Shown here: positions 53,201 to 64,000 of the stretch, piece by piece
Layout of the letters: each line of letters opens with the position of its first letter
How positions within the stretch are numbered: position 1 is the stretch's first letter
Assembly: GCA_005281725.1 (NCBI GenBank)
Contig: SSBO01000001.1
Coordinates: 2,774,399-2,838,398, forward strand
Reading direction: 5' to 3'
From: Wuchereria bancrofti
Taxonomy: Eukaryota > Nematoda > Chromadorea > Rhabditida > Onchocercidae
Length of the DNA: 64,000 nucleotides
Program-made: the position numbers and the translations under genes
Notes under the pieces: generated by a model
Seen by the model: the letters and a program-made list of their open reading frames with translations, nothing else
Databases searched by the model: none
Told to the model about the DNA's origin: nothing

Positions 53201-56200
53201 GGTAACAGCAACGTATCGAAAATCATTTCGACTAATTCTTTTGGCAACATATCTAGCACAACGGCAAAGCAAACAGCAGCATCTCCAGCATTTGGATGAT
53301 CCTAAAATTGAAATTAGCGTTTACTTCCTTACTTTATTTTATCGTATATTTTCTAATTCTCCCCATTAAATAAGAATTCATATCAAACAAAGAATATGTA
53401 ATATCAAACAGAGAATATGTAGTTCTGTATTCATAGTCGCTATAAAGCTCAATACCTTTCCTCGTCACACATGTTATTCTTCCAATATCGTGAAAACCTA
53501 TCGATCATGAGCTACATGTATTTCTCAATAAAGCATTATTATTCTCAAATAAAAATGTAAATGGAATAGGTTGAAAAGAACCTAACTATTTATCTGATCA
53601 CAGCACTACTATGATCGTATATGCTGGAATAATGGCTGCAAGTGGGTTTAAAACTGCTACGTCCTTCTGCTTAAGGAGGCTTACTAAATGTTCTGTAGTG
53701 AGTCAATAAAAATTAAATTGATAGAAATGTAAATAAGCAAGTTATTCACCTCTATGACAACCAAAAAATTTTCAATTAAAGAAATATAATATTTTTCCTT
53801 CGGTATTTTGTAAGGGACTGTTACCAGTATTCGCGACAGTGACTGAACAAATCCGAAATCTCCAAAACAATTGGCACCTGTAAAAACTTGTTTTTACTGC
53901 TCCGAAAATAATCCTGAAACCGATGAAAACCGCTGATTTGGAAAAGAGAAGATAAACTAACCTTCAGTTATTGCTGTTATTAAATGATAGAGTCCATTTT
54001 CCAGCAACAAAAGTTTGGTGATGTGCTTGCTTATTGCTTTCTGAAAATAAAAAAAAATGTAAATACAGTATAGTAAAGTTTCTGTTATTTCTGATAAGTA
54101 ATCAAATTGCATAAATTCTTCAGCAATAGAATTTGCAGTAGCGCACCTTCAAATATTGCTGTAAAATTAACTTACATGTAACCATTTCGGCTGTTCCTTA
54201 TTTGCGGTTAATAAAATGAACAATGATGTGATTAACATAGGTCTGAAACACAAAAATTATTTGAAAAAACAATTTTTGTATATATAACTAGACCCAATTA
54301 AATGATATCTTAGTCTCGACTGAAATAAAATAAACAAAACTATCTTCATTACCATAAACATTACATAGCTAGTTACAGACCTGAATAATCAAAATAACTG
54401 TTTCTTTTAGCTCACTTGTCAGTTTAACCAGCTACAGATTACTTCAGTTATGTAAAAATAATACCTGTCAATGGTAAGAATAAATTTTCCATATTTTTGC
54501 TTGTGATATTTTTCACCCAGTTTAATCAGCTGAAAATAAACACTATATTATAACGAACTTAAATGTGAACTTCTGATATCATTCCGTATAAGTCATCCAT
54601 ATTTCCATTCTTTCTAAATAATACTGAGAATTACTTATATATAAGTTGAGAAATGTTTCAAAACAGAGATGCAAGACGGTTCGATGAAGGAAAAACCAAC
54701 AAACCTGCTCATTTAAGCATATATAATCCGCCAGAAATTTCCTCACGACACAGTTCTTAATCATCTCGCATGAATTCATCAGCAAATTAAAAACTTCTAA
54801 TGCTTTTCTTAACTAAAAAATTTTATTAATTAGTCAAAGTATATGCATGTATATGAGTGATAAAATGTCATAAGAATAACATTATTCGATAAATCGAATA
54901 AACTAAGTTGTAGTAATTCAATTATTAATGTAATTAAAAAATCTCTGAAACATGGACAAGTGTAAATAGCGGAGAAAAAAAAAGTGTAAATAGCGGAGAA
55001 ATTTCAATTCATAAACAGTGAGAGCTAACTAACACCAAATCCGCAAAAAGCTGATCATACAAAGCTACTCTAGTTCCGTTACTGAGATAGACTTGGACTG
55101 CTTACTATCAAAGAATCGAAATTTCGTAGATCTAACTGCATCAAATTCATACCTAGATTTAATCTCCAAACAAGCTAAAGTTTAACTATGAAAAATTTGT
55201 CATGAATGAATTTCGACAACCCCTATTTCTAAGACAAACAACAACGGCTGTTAGCAAAAATGACCTGCTCCTTTCGAAATTCAACATCATCAACAATAGG
55301 TTTCCAGTGCTCCACGAGACTACTCCTACCGAGATGCAGAATCACACCTGAATAATGATAAACCTATGGTGCTAGTTTGTTAACACTAAGAAAAGAAAGA
55401 AAATCATAAATCTTTGGAAGCAGAAAATGTCCAGAATTTACTTCACAAATAATCACTGCGATAAGAGAAACATATGACAACCCGCAAACGATTTTGAAAC
55501 AAAAAAGGAAATTTGGAGCGAAAAAATTATTTACCATCATCAACATATGGTCGAACTGCTGTTGGAATGATAAACTCAAACGCTGTTTCTACAATTGACA
55601 GCTGGTTAATGGATAAAAGAATCGACGGATTACTTGCCTTTTTACCCATTTCTTCCAAAATTTCTGCCACCTACAAAAGGTATCCTAGACTGCGAAAAAC
55701 ATGTAATAAATTAATTTGGGAAACCGTAGAATAGAAAATCCGTCAATTATTCAAAAAACGATAAAACCATTAAAAAAAAAATAAATAAAAAATAAAAAAA
55801 ATCGTCCGTAAAATGTTAACCTTCTTCAACAAATATAACATGCGATAGGAGTAATGGATTCGATAATCGATTTCAGTTTCTACCACATCTGTGGTGGGTG
55901 ATGGAGGTGGTGGTGCTAAAGTAGGAGATACAGAATAACTGTGTTCATTAAACAGAGTAGTTTCGTTAACAACCGAATCACACGGAATATTTTCCGAATG
56001 TGATAACCGATATTTCTCATCCAACTGTGGGTCTATCAATCCTTTACTTCGCATCAAACGCTCCAAATGTATGGTTTGATGCTTTAATGGATCGAATGGT
56101 AATCGCCTTACTTTCGGTAAACTCAAAGCTGAAAATTTTATGTGTAATATTTCAGGTCATTGTTACTTTTAATTTAAATTGCATACAAAAACTAAATTCT

Positions 56201-57264
56201 TGAATTCCACAGAAATACAAAACATCAGACACGACATAATGTGTGCCAGCCTGCCTATAGAGGTAAAATTTAATAATCAATACATTTTCTCCTCTCCTAA
56301 ATGCACTGTGTCTTAATTTCTACGCAGTTTTCTGTCTACATTACAATGTGAACATACTGCGTTCATATAGTTAACAAAAAAAATCTTAATAAAAGAAGAA
56401 AATCAGACATTATATTCATGTTATTCCCTTTTCTCTTCTCCTCCATTCACCACTACTTCCAATTTCGATGCTTCCACATTACTTTCAAAATCAATTCGGA
56501 CTAATGAAATATCCTTGCTACCGGAACAGCAAAAAGCCCGGACAAGCCATAATGATTGAAAATTGGTTATTGTAACTAGTTTGAAGTCAGGATTAACTTC
56601 AAAACATCGTTTTCAATTTCAAGCATTAGTTTTCTACAGACACTAAATGCACTTCACAATATATCTTTCGCAAATTCATCTTTTCAAAGCATGTCCATAT
56701 AACCTTGTTTTAAAACCATTTACTCTATTTACAGTGAATAAAAATGTATGTCATGATATGGTAAATCATGAAATTTGAAACTTACGTGTGCATCCCATTT
56801 GTATCAAATAGAGATAATCGTGAATAGTTATTTGACCCATCTCAAAGAAAGCAAGAATAAAACGGGAATCTGAAACATAACAAGGGAAAATTTTTCGAGA
56901 CATTGAAGTTTTAATAAGTGTTTACCTATAGAAGATCACTATGATAACCTGATTAGTCAAAGCAATACGTTTCAGATGATAAGACTGCACTTATATATGC
57001 CGAATATTGGCTTTTAGAATCACGGATTCACGGTAGCGTTGGTTGAGTTGTTCCATCCAATCGATCCAGTGACGATCATGCTAATAATGACAAGTGAGAT
57101 CACCTGAATCCACCACGGCTAAGGCATATAGTGCCCTATCCACCGACTTGGAATTTTATCTCACGTCTAATCGTTTTCAGAACTACTCCAAAAGTGTTGA
57201 AATATTTAGAAGATATAGATTCCGATGTCTTGAGTGATGACCAATTACTTCCTGAAAACTTAAT
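47224..57264 (-). CDS. tango6: TANGO6/RTP1 HEAT-repeat protein
   Basis: Homologue of transport and Golgi organisation protein 6 (TMCO7) and yeast Rtp1, helical-repeat proteins linked to secretory organisation and RNA polymerase assembly/import. Phase-consistent exons from the 5' end: 57264-57144, 56869-56786, 56128-55821, 55670-55535, 55347-55265, 54812-54705, 54529-54465, 54242-54176, 54040-53962, 53877-53750, 53301-53194, 52901-52752, 52330-52175, 51941-51873, 51799-51590, 51311-51149, 50931-50828, 50568-50389, 49988-49813, 49588-49356, 49023-48874, 48641-48549, 48225-48068, 47745-47632, 47397-47224; about 1,135 residues, near the ~1,094 of human TANGO6. The RTP1 C-terminal signatures are clear: LLDESESVRGHALINLARGI, then DNDSYVYLAAINALAELA, then KIGEAIAKANKNLG. 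No in-frame ATG is seen in the first exon, so the N-terminus is unresolved; the first in-frame ATG is in exon 2 (MGQITIHDY). The donor of exon 1 (GTGGAT) is weak. Confidence 0.9.
51478..51501. repeat. poly-A tract in a TANGO6 intron
   Basis: A 24-bp uninterrupted A run on the plus strand (poly-T in the sense of TANGO6), in the intron between exons 51799-51590 and 51311-51149. Length is likely variable or affected by sequencing error. Confidence 0.9.
54959..55001. repeat. direct duplication in a TANGO6 intron
   Basis: Two copies of GTGTAAATAGCGGAGAAA in direct orientation separated by a short A-run, inside the intron between exons 55347-55265 and 54812-54705. Confidence 0.75.
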
Positions 57265-57509
57265 CTGAAACAATCAATATCTGAATGATCACTTAAGCAC
57301 AATTACAGCAACTTAGTTCCATCTTTCATCCTCCTAACAATGTGTTTTTTTATAAATGAGAATATTTCAATAAAACTTTAGTCCGAAACTTCAAAAAGAA
57401 CGATAACAATGTGGTACGTACCAAATAAAAATTAAAAAAAAATAGGCAATGAGTTTTTATGAAATAATTTATTCTTCAACAATATCAACAATAAAACATC
57501 TGTCATTAC
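57265..57509 (-). promoter_or_regulatory. intercistronic region, EF-1beta to TANGO6
   Basis: 245 bp on the minus strand from just after the EF-1beta stop to a TTGTTTCAG acceptor (AG at 57266-57265) that opens the first TANGO6 exon. It carries an AATAAA poly(A) signal (57,473-57,468) about 37 nt after the EF-1beta stop. Same strand, short spacing, poly(A) signal and acceptor are the layout of a nematode operon resolved by trans-splicing. Operon status is inference. Confidence 0.5.
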
Positions 57510-60377
57510 TTATACTTTATTGAAAGCTATAATGTCAACCGACTGCACTAAATCATCGAAGCCCATAATTTGCTCTTCTAACCAATCTGAGGATACTTTC
57601 TCATCTTCCACCACACAACAAATCTAAAAAAGCAACTTTCTTTAAATTGTTTAAAATCATATCTTTTAAAACTATTCAAATAGTCTCAGCATTTGAATTA
57701 GAATATCAATATCACCTTATCTCTGTGTTCTACTAAATTTTTCTTTACTAACAAATCTTCCACCTTAATCTGTACTCCATTTTGAGCTGACTCTACTATA
57801 AGCAAGGTTTACACTAAGGCGCCGTTATATACTTTATTGTCATTTCATTGCATCACTACTACTTATTATTTTCTTTCGATCTGCTATATCATAAATTTTC
57901 TATTTAAATCTCAGTTACTCTTTTATCTGCAGCCGACTTGCAAAAGTTGTAAAGTAAACCCCATACTTGAAGTTTTTTTATGCCATAAGCCACGGGCAAA
58001 ACTTTTGCCGCTCCCCATACAAGCCCATCCAATTCGATCGTTCTTATACTCTTCTCTATATCGGCTATTTCAACCGAATCATCCCACGGTTTTACATCAA
58101 AAATGATGTTCGATTTGGCAATCACAGCCGGCTTTTTCGCTTTCTTCTCCTCATATGCCTTCAAAAATTCTTCGTTGGTACATTTTATTGCAATCTTTGT
58201 TTGAAATCTCAATCTATGTCATCATTTTCTATATTGTTTTAAAATCATATTTTTAATGTTTTGAAAGGGATAAGAAACACTAATCCTATCGCAAAATTTA
58301 AAGCCAATTTTTAACTAGTCAAGAATAAATTAGGGATGTAATCCTTGTGTAGCTTTAAACCAATGAATTGCTATCAACTTAACAAAACACCTTATTTTTT
58401 TCAGTTCACTTCAATAATGGTCTACTGATACATCTCGGGGGAGGTGAGGAAAGGGATAAGTGGAAAAGATTTACGTTGATAATCATAACTCAGCCCAGAA
58501 CATTTTCCAGATTAGCTGCCGCAGGTAAAACTTAAACACTATTCTTTATAGTTGTAATGCTTTTCATTGTTTTTTCCATTTAATTGCTTTGGAATGGATA
58601 TATTTTTAACAGATAAATGCATCACATTATAAGCATGATCTCTAGCAACTAATAATTAAACTAATAATATAGCATAATCGTTTCGAGCACATACATATAT
58701 TGGAAGGCTAGTATGTCTGTTTTAAATCTTTAAAATTTCAAACAGATAGGGCACTCATGTTACTATGTTTCAATTAATTAATGACCAAATATTTGACTGC
58801 GGTGCGGTCTTTATAACAACCCACATTTATAAGATGGTAAAGCTCAATACATTAAAGCACTTCTTGTGAAACCACAATTAACTTCACTTTTTGTAATGAA
58901 AATACAGGAAATACTTCAATTATTTAAAATTTGTTCTTAGACTATAAATACAACTCTTATCTTCATCTCCTCCTCAATAATTCTAAGTAATATTTCTCTT
59001 TAGAATGATTCTCATTAAAATTTAAAGAAAAAACTTTCCGAATCTTGAAAAACTGGCTTTCCCTTTCTTACTTAGTTTCGCCATACAACATACCACATGA
59101 TCTTACATTGAAAAAACAAATGTTCACTACGTATTTCTTCCTTTCTGAAGCAAGTAACACAGAAAAACAAAGAATGAGACGATGAGTATGCGGCTTTTTT
59201 TTTTCCATTTGGAATAAGCGAAAACAAATTTAGACCAACCTTAAGTCGCGCAGCAGTTATGCGTGCTTTTTCATCGTCATCTTCACCATCAGAGCCGAAT
59301 AAATCTATGTCTTCGTCAAGCTTCTCGAGAACTCCGTTGACAGAAGTCATCGGAGCAGGCCACCTAGAAGAAAAAGAATTTTCCAAAACTTCATTCGTCT
59401 CTTCTTTCAGAAATTAACTAAGCCTAATGGTTGATGATTTAATTAAAACATAGATAAGTGCCACGATGCTCATTAAAAAATGATCATCTGCACCCCGTGG
59501 AAAGATTTTATTCAACCAATAGGACATAGGAAAAGAAAAAAACTGTACAAGTTAATTTATACATTCTCCAAAATAATTTCTCCAGTAAGATTTTAGACGT
59601 ACAAAACTTTTTTGACACAGATACTAGGTTGAGGCTGACTGTCTTGCCATACTTTTTAATGTGAGCAAGAGTTACTGCTTTTAAGAGATACACAGATTAT
59701 CAAGTATAGAATTAAAGAAAGCAAAATTGGTTACAATTTTCGTTCCTCGTCGCTGAAACTACTTATATTCCGGTACCATCGTAAAACATTAACATATTTC
59801 ATAGTCGGTTCTGAGCTGAGCGACGCAAACAGCTGCATATCATCGCCAGATGGTGTGTATCTGAAATGCAAGTCCCTACATTATTCCCGATCAGAAACGA
59901 AATAATATGAAATGAAATGGATAATAATAATTACCACCACTTCTTTAAGAATGCTAACGATTTCGAGTTGCTTCCGAACAACATCTAACTCCTACTCCTT
60001 CCTCTGTCTCCTACATTATCAGTGCCCATGCCAATGATATCTTGCAATAAATCTGTGGAAAATCAATCAAGTTAAAGTTACACACGAGAACAAAAGCACA
60101 GACAGGCACACGACATTTCTAAATTGAAGCTAAATGTATTTATCTTTCTCATGAATTTCTTAAAATTTATAGCATTGCTTTACATCAATCTCAATTAGCA
60201 TTCACTTAATTACTTTAAACGATAAAAACCTACTTCAGTAAATTATCCAACGATTGCAAGAAATCAAAATTAGTTTAAAAAAATGACCCAAAGAATTAAT
60301 TACCCAGACGCATATGCGAAATCTTTCAAATGGCCATCAAAAGCTGCTAATCCATCATCTGCCTTCAAATCATACAT
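57510..60377 (-). CDS. eef-1B: elongation factor 1-beta (eEF1B GEF subunit)
   Basis: Guanine-nucleotide exchange subunit of cytosolic elongation factor 1, which recycles eEF1A-GDP to eEF1A-GTP during translation. Five phase-consistent exons: 60377-60304, 59860-59735, 59363-59240, 58194-57967, 57623-57510; 221 residues, the usual length for the family. The N-terminus carries the GST-like region ([26 protein letters not shown]). The linker contains [16 protein letters not shown], the acidic stretch with a conserved casein-kinase-2-type Ser. The exchange domain is complete: [44 protein letters not shown] and [12 protein letters not shown], retaining the C-terminal lysine that acts at the eEF1A Mg2+ site in yeast. 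A CTGCAG acceptor about 17-20 nt upstream of the ATG may be a trans-splice site. The acceptor of exon 4 (ACAAAG) is weak. Beta versus delta naming is uncertain; the short N-terminus favours beta. Confidence 0.94.
59935..60052 (-). other. possible cryptic/poison exon in EF-1beta intron 1
   Basis: On the minus strand a strong acceptor (TTTTCCACAG) and a donor (GTGGTG then GTAATT) bound a 118-nt segment between coding exons 1 and 2. Its length is not a multiple of three. Joined in phase after exon 1 it meets a TGA after ten complete codons (60,021-60,019), so inclusion would truncate the protein. Use of this exon is unproven. Confidence 0.3.
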
Positions 60378-61565
60378 TTTAACCAAATATGAGCAAAGTT
60401 TACCTGCAGAAAGAATTAAAGTTTGTATTGCTAGTCTCTACTGACATAAATACGATACCGAATAGAGAATGTGAAAATGATGCAAAAAGCATAACAGAAA
60501 GTTAACACTTATAATTAGTGACAAATAGAAGAATTAACTGTAAAACTGAAAAAAATATTCGTTAAAACATCTCATACATTATTGTCTCAACAAACATTAT
60601 GCGTAAGAACTTCCTTCTTAGCAAAAATGAATCATATCAAACAGATGCATAATGTTTATCTGAAACAAGTAAAAAAGCAAAAGTGGTCAGCATGGATTAG
60701 TACCGCATCAATATTATTAACAAGCAATATCGAATGCTTTTAAAAGATAAATTAGACTAACTGATATTTTAGTACATCAAATAAAAATTGTTTTCAAATA
60801 TGACGAAGATAAAATTTCCACGAAATTCCAAACCAAGTAATCAAAAAAAATAATATTTGGTGGTTACTTAGTTAACATTGTCCCAAAAGTCTCACTGTTT
60901 TTGCACATAATACAAATAATGAAAAAAAAAAAGAAAGAATTGAATGAGTGCCGCATACAACAACCTCACTTCTCCAAATATTTCAAGTAACTATTAAAGA
61001 AATCACGCTTCTATATATGAAAATATATAGAAGCGTAATCACTTCTGTATATGAAAATAAGTGTGCTTTTTTTTGATGAATAGTTAACGGAATTTAAATC
61101 ACCGAAAACCTGTCCATTTTTACAAGTATGAAAAAAAGAAATCCTTCGAAACTAAATTTTAAACTGCTAATATAACGTAGGAAGAAAATTTCCCCTCAAA
61201 CGCCCGTGATTTCCCGGACAAAAACAACGCACCAGCCAAAAAGCACCCTTAGGGAGCCGTCAATTCAGGAATTTAGCACTTTTCTATCGTATTTATGCCA
61301 CTGAAATCCTCTCCATGATTTTAAATCTCTGCTGCAGCACAAAAATTTGATCCTTTATTTTATTTAGGACTTCCTGAGAATTCAATGTGATTACATTGTT
61401 TTGAAGTGTCATTGATTGATTATTATTGTTCATTTTCTTTATCTTAGGTAATTATGTGGTTAATGAAGCAATTGGAAGCAAAAATTTCTTGAATTATTGG
61501 AACTTAAATTGGTCAAAGAAGCGAAACTTCATTTTCCAAATTGTTGGAGATAATTACTGCATGGA
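60378..61565. promoter_or_regulatory. divergent promoter region, EF-1beta / chimaerin
   Basis: 1.2 kb between the ATGs of EF-1beta (-) and chimaerin (+), expected to hold both promoters and their 5' UTRs. It includes a perfect 13-bp inverted repeat (61,006-61,035), a GC-richer patch (61,195-61,265) and TTTAG/CTTAG acceptors near 61,368 and 61,447 that could serve the chimaerin 5' UTR. No coding exon is recognised. Confidence 0.55.
61006..61035. other. perfect 13-bp hairpin
   Basis: CGCTTCTATATAT, loop GAAA, then ATATATAGAAGCG: a perfect inverted repeat with a GNRA-type tetraloop. A diverged copy of one arm (CACTTCTGTATATGAAAATA) follows at about 61,040, suggesting a local duplication. Confidence 0.85.
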
Positions 61566-64000
61566 ATGGAAGAAGAAATTGGATATTGGAAGCAAAACTT
61601 ATATTTGCTCCAGGAAGCCGCACCACGACCATTTCCTGTTAAGTGTGTGGTATCACCGGAATCATCACCACCGCAGGTATCACGTCTACTTTTTTTCACT
61701 GAATATTTGTCTTGCTTAATTAGTATTATAGCAGTCAACATGCAACCGCAGGTGAGCTAAATATATTATGCAAATTGATATATGTTATATATGAAATTGG
61801 TATATATTATTATGTGGCAAAACTGGCGATGATATTAGAATCGAAACAAACTAATATTGAGGTGTTGGGACAAAATTGATTTAGAATGCTCTCCAGAAAT
61901 GGAAATAAGCTGAACTAATATGACCGAAATTAAGCTGAATTGAAGTTAAATAGTGTTTTGTGAAGTTTCAAAGTCTGATTTGTTACCAATAGCTGTATTT
62001 GTATTAATACGTTTGTTGTTAGAATGGGTGATGCCATGTTATCTTCTTTTCTTTCTGTAATGCTTAGAATTGATATTTTAGTACGGCACCGAATTTCATG
62101 GTTTAATCGAGCGTGAAATAGCGGATAATATGTTGCTGGAAGCTGGTGAAGGTGCTTTTTTGGTCCGAGCATCCAGACGTTCACCAGGCGCTAATACATT
62201 ATGTATGTTCTTCGATGGACGTGTATTAAATTACAAGCTATTCTATGATGGCATGCATTATGTTGGCGAAAAAAGGTGAATAAGTGTTGTGTATGCTATT
62301 CGAAATTACATCATAGTGTTGATGTTCATGGCTTTTTTTCACATCATATGATTAACAACCATTCATACTTTTTGATGTTGCATCGGTTTTTTGTACGGCA
62401 TGTGCGGTATAAGAAATTAGAGATTAATTTATTGCTTTCGAGTAATTTTATCTTATTAACTTTTAATCTATGCTGACATAGGTTAGCAGTGTTAAAAATA
62501 CTATTAAAGGATGAATGGAACTGATCTTGAGGAACTTTTCAAACAGATAATATTTCGTGGATTAAAAATTAAGAATGAGGTGGTATTGTTGGTACTAAAT
62601 TAAGTCTCTGTTTTAAAGCAAAAATATAAGAAATGCCATCATTTGAAGGATGAACAGAAATGATTAATCTTGATAGCAGTATTTCTGTCCCAATAAATTC
62701 AGATTCGAACATTTGGAAGATTTAGTCGCAGATGGATTGATAACGATGCATATGGAGAAGCATGCAAATGATTATATACAGCGTATGGCTGATGAAGCGA
62801 TTTATGAGCAAAGCCCTTATTCGCAATATCAAAAAGCAACCGACTGTCGACGCCAGCCGTGTGCTCGGTGTCATAATTTCACACCGGCTACATTTCGGAT
62901 ACCACACTATTGCGATTATTGTCGCAATTTTATGTGGGGACTTGTTCAGCAGGTTCCTTCTTCCTTGTTATTTTTGTGAATTATTGAATTTTTCATCACT
63001 TCTGTTTGTTTTCACAAATAAAGTTTTACGTCTCTTCACAAATAAAATCATGCGGTATTGTAAAGTTTCATCTCATCTCAACAAAAACATGATAAAATAA
63101 CACAGTTCCATGTTTTCCCATTTCTGAAAGTATTGATGGGTCGTACTGCGATTTTTAAAGCATACTCGATCATTGTACTCATAACTCAAGAATTAAAAAT
63201 GGAATAGTATTTCAATTTCAGGGCGTTAAGTGTGAAGACTGTGGTTTTTGTGCGCATAAAAAATGCAGTGAGCGTACTATACATGATTGCCGACCGGAGG
63301 CGAAATATGTAAAGCGAATGTTTGCTGTGGATATCAGTACTTTATGTATGGCGCACGCTGTAAGCATTCCACCTGTTGTTTCTGCTTGTATTATGGAGGT
63401 TGAACGACGTGGTTTGTTTGTGGAAGGAATCTATAGGGTTTGTTTAGTCTTTTTAAATAATTTAATGTTTTTTTAGGTAATTAAGATACATAAGAAGGAA
63501 GCAGAAGATAAAACAAACTTTTTTGTATGTATGTGTATAGAAAGATTTAGCTTCGTTTTCTCTTTTGTTGTCTGATTTCAGTAACTTAGATTAAACTGAA
63601 CAAATAAAGATAAATATTGCGGAGGTCGTCGTACACCATTGCATAATTCCAGGAAATTGATCAAACTGGAATTCCATTTCAGGTATCCGGTTCTCATGAA
63701 CAAATGGAAAGATTACGTCGGCAGTTCGATACCCTGCATAAAGTTGATCTTTCAATTGTTGAAGATATTCATACTGTAGCTGGCCTTCTAAAGCTGTATC
63801 TCAGGCTTTTACCGCAGCAACTTGTGCCGTTTTCTGTATATCGTTCCTTACTTACTGCTTACACTAATAATCGAGCTTTCCACGAACGATCAAAAATGTG
63901 CAGGTATATTGCTGATGCTGTTTTCCAGCAAAGGAATATTAACTATTTAGAAGACAATGCAAGAGCTACTTCATACACCTATCAAAAATCTAGATACTAA
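61566..64000 (+). CDS. chin-1: chimaerin: SH2-C1-RhoGAP, 3' end beyond window
   Basis: Rac GTPase-activating protein recruited to membranes by diacylglycerol. Exons seen: 61566-61676, 62082-62275, 62703-62952, 63222-63437, 63683-63903 (donor CAG then GTATAT); about 330 residues in the window. The N-terminus (YWKQNLYLLQEAAPRPFP) matches alpha2/beta2-chimaerins. The SH2 domain (~38-123) has the GAFLVRAS core. The C1 domain (~159-208) has every zinc ligand in the H-X12-C-X2-C-X13-C-X2-C-X4-H-X2-C-X7-C pattern. RhoGAP starts near 225 and keeps the arginine finger in GLFVEGIYRVSG (R257). The ATG is supported by an in-frame TAA at 61551. The SH2-C1 linker is much shorter than in the human protein. 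The frame also runs past the donor to a TAA at 63998-64000, probably intron read-through. The rest of RhoGAP lies outside the window. Confidence 0.93.

Noticed and set aside
57087..57145. Alternative TANGO6 exon ending in ALYALAVVDSG
   Set aside because: The donor is good and the phase fits, but no acceptor opens its frame after an in-frame TAA; the 57264-57144 exon gives a longer continuous frame.
1..64000. tRNA, rRNA, transposase, retroelement and CRISPR signatures
   Set aside because: No tRNA B-box with a matching A-box, no transposase or reverse-transcriptase motif and no spaced direct-repeat array were seen by eye; a tRNAscan or repeat-library search would be decisive.

Overview
The window is AT-rich (by eye) eukaryotic DNA with short GT-AG introns, TTTCAG/TTTTAG-type acceptors, compact multi-exon genes and abundant AAT/ATT and CA/TG microsatellites. 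The gene content (Prospero, an SLC22-like transporter, TANGO6, EF-1beta, an SH2-C1-RhoGAP chimaerin) and the intron style point to a nematode, probably of the spirurid/filarial type. Species cannot be fixed from the sequence alone.

Layout. 1-24,559 is a gene desert: no convincing coding exon, many low-complexity tracts, several hairpins and clusters of possible transcription-factor motifs. It lies directly upstream of the Prospero homeobox gene and is the natural candidate for its cis-regulatory region and/or upstream untranslated exons. 24,662-32,233 (+) is pros-1, resolved here into 12 coding exons encoding about 882 residues and ending in a complete Homeo-Prospero domain. 34,324-37,713 (-) is an eight-exon gene of unknown function, convergent with pros-1. 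39,927-44,747 (+) is a nine-exon MFS transporter resembling SLC22 organic-ion transporters (477 aa). 47,224-57,264 (-) is a TANGO6/RTP1 HEAT-repeat gene of about 25 exons and about 1,135 residues. 57,510-60,377 (-) is a five-exon elongation factor 1-beta gene (221 aa). 61,566-64,000 (+) is the 5' part of a chimaerin (SH2, C1, start of RhoGAP) that runs off the window.

Relations. EF-1beta and TANGO6 lie head to tail on the minus strand, with about 245 bp between the EF-1beta stop and a TTTCAG acceptor that opens the first recognisable TANGO6 exon; this looks like a trans-spliced operon joining translation elongation and Golgi/secretory organisation. EF-1beta and chimaerin are divergent and share a 1.2 kb promoter interval containing a perfect 13-bp inverted repeat. 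Exon boundaries below were derived by hand from reading frame, splice consensus and phase agreement between neighbours. For pros-1, the transporter, EF-1beta, chimaerin and nearly all of TANGO6 every junction is phase-consistent; the unknown gene uses some weak acceptors, and the TANGO6 start codon is unresolved.

No mobile element, tRNA, rRNA, CRISPR array or prokaryotic feature was recognised. I did not find a clear new multi-gene system. The best leads are the tandem TTGTTTAC repeat and hairpins upstream of pros-1, the candidate operon, a possible poison exon in EF-1beta, and the unknown 575-residue protein.
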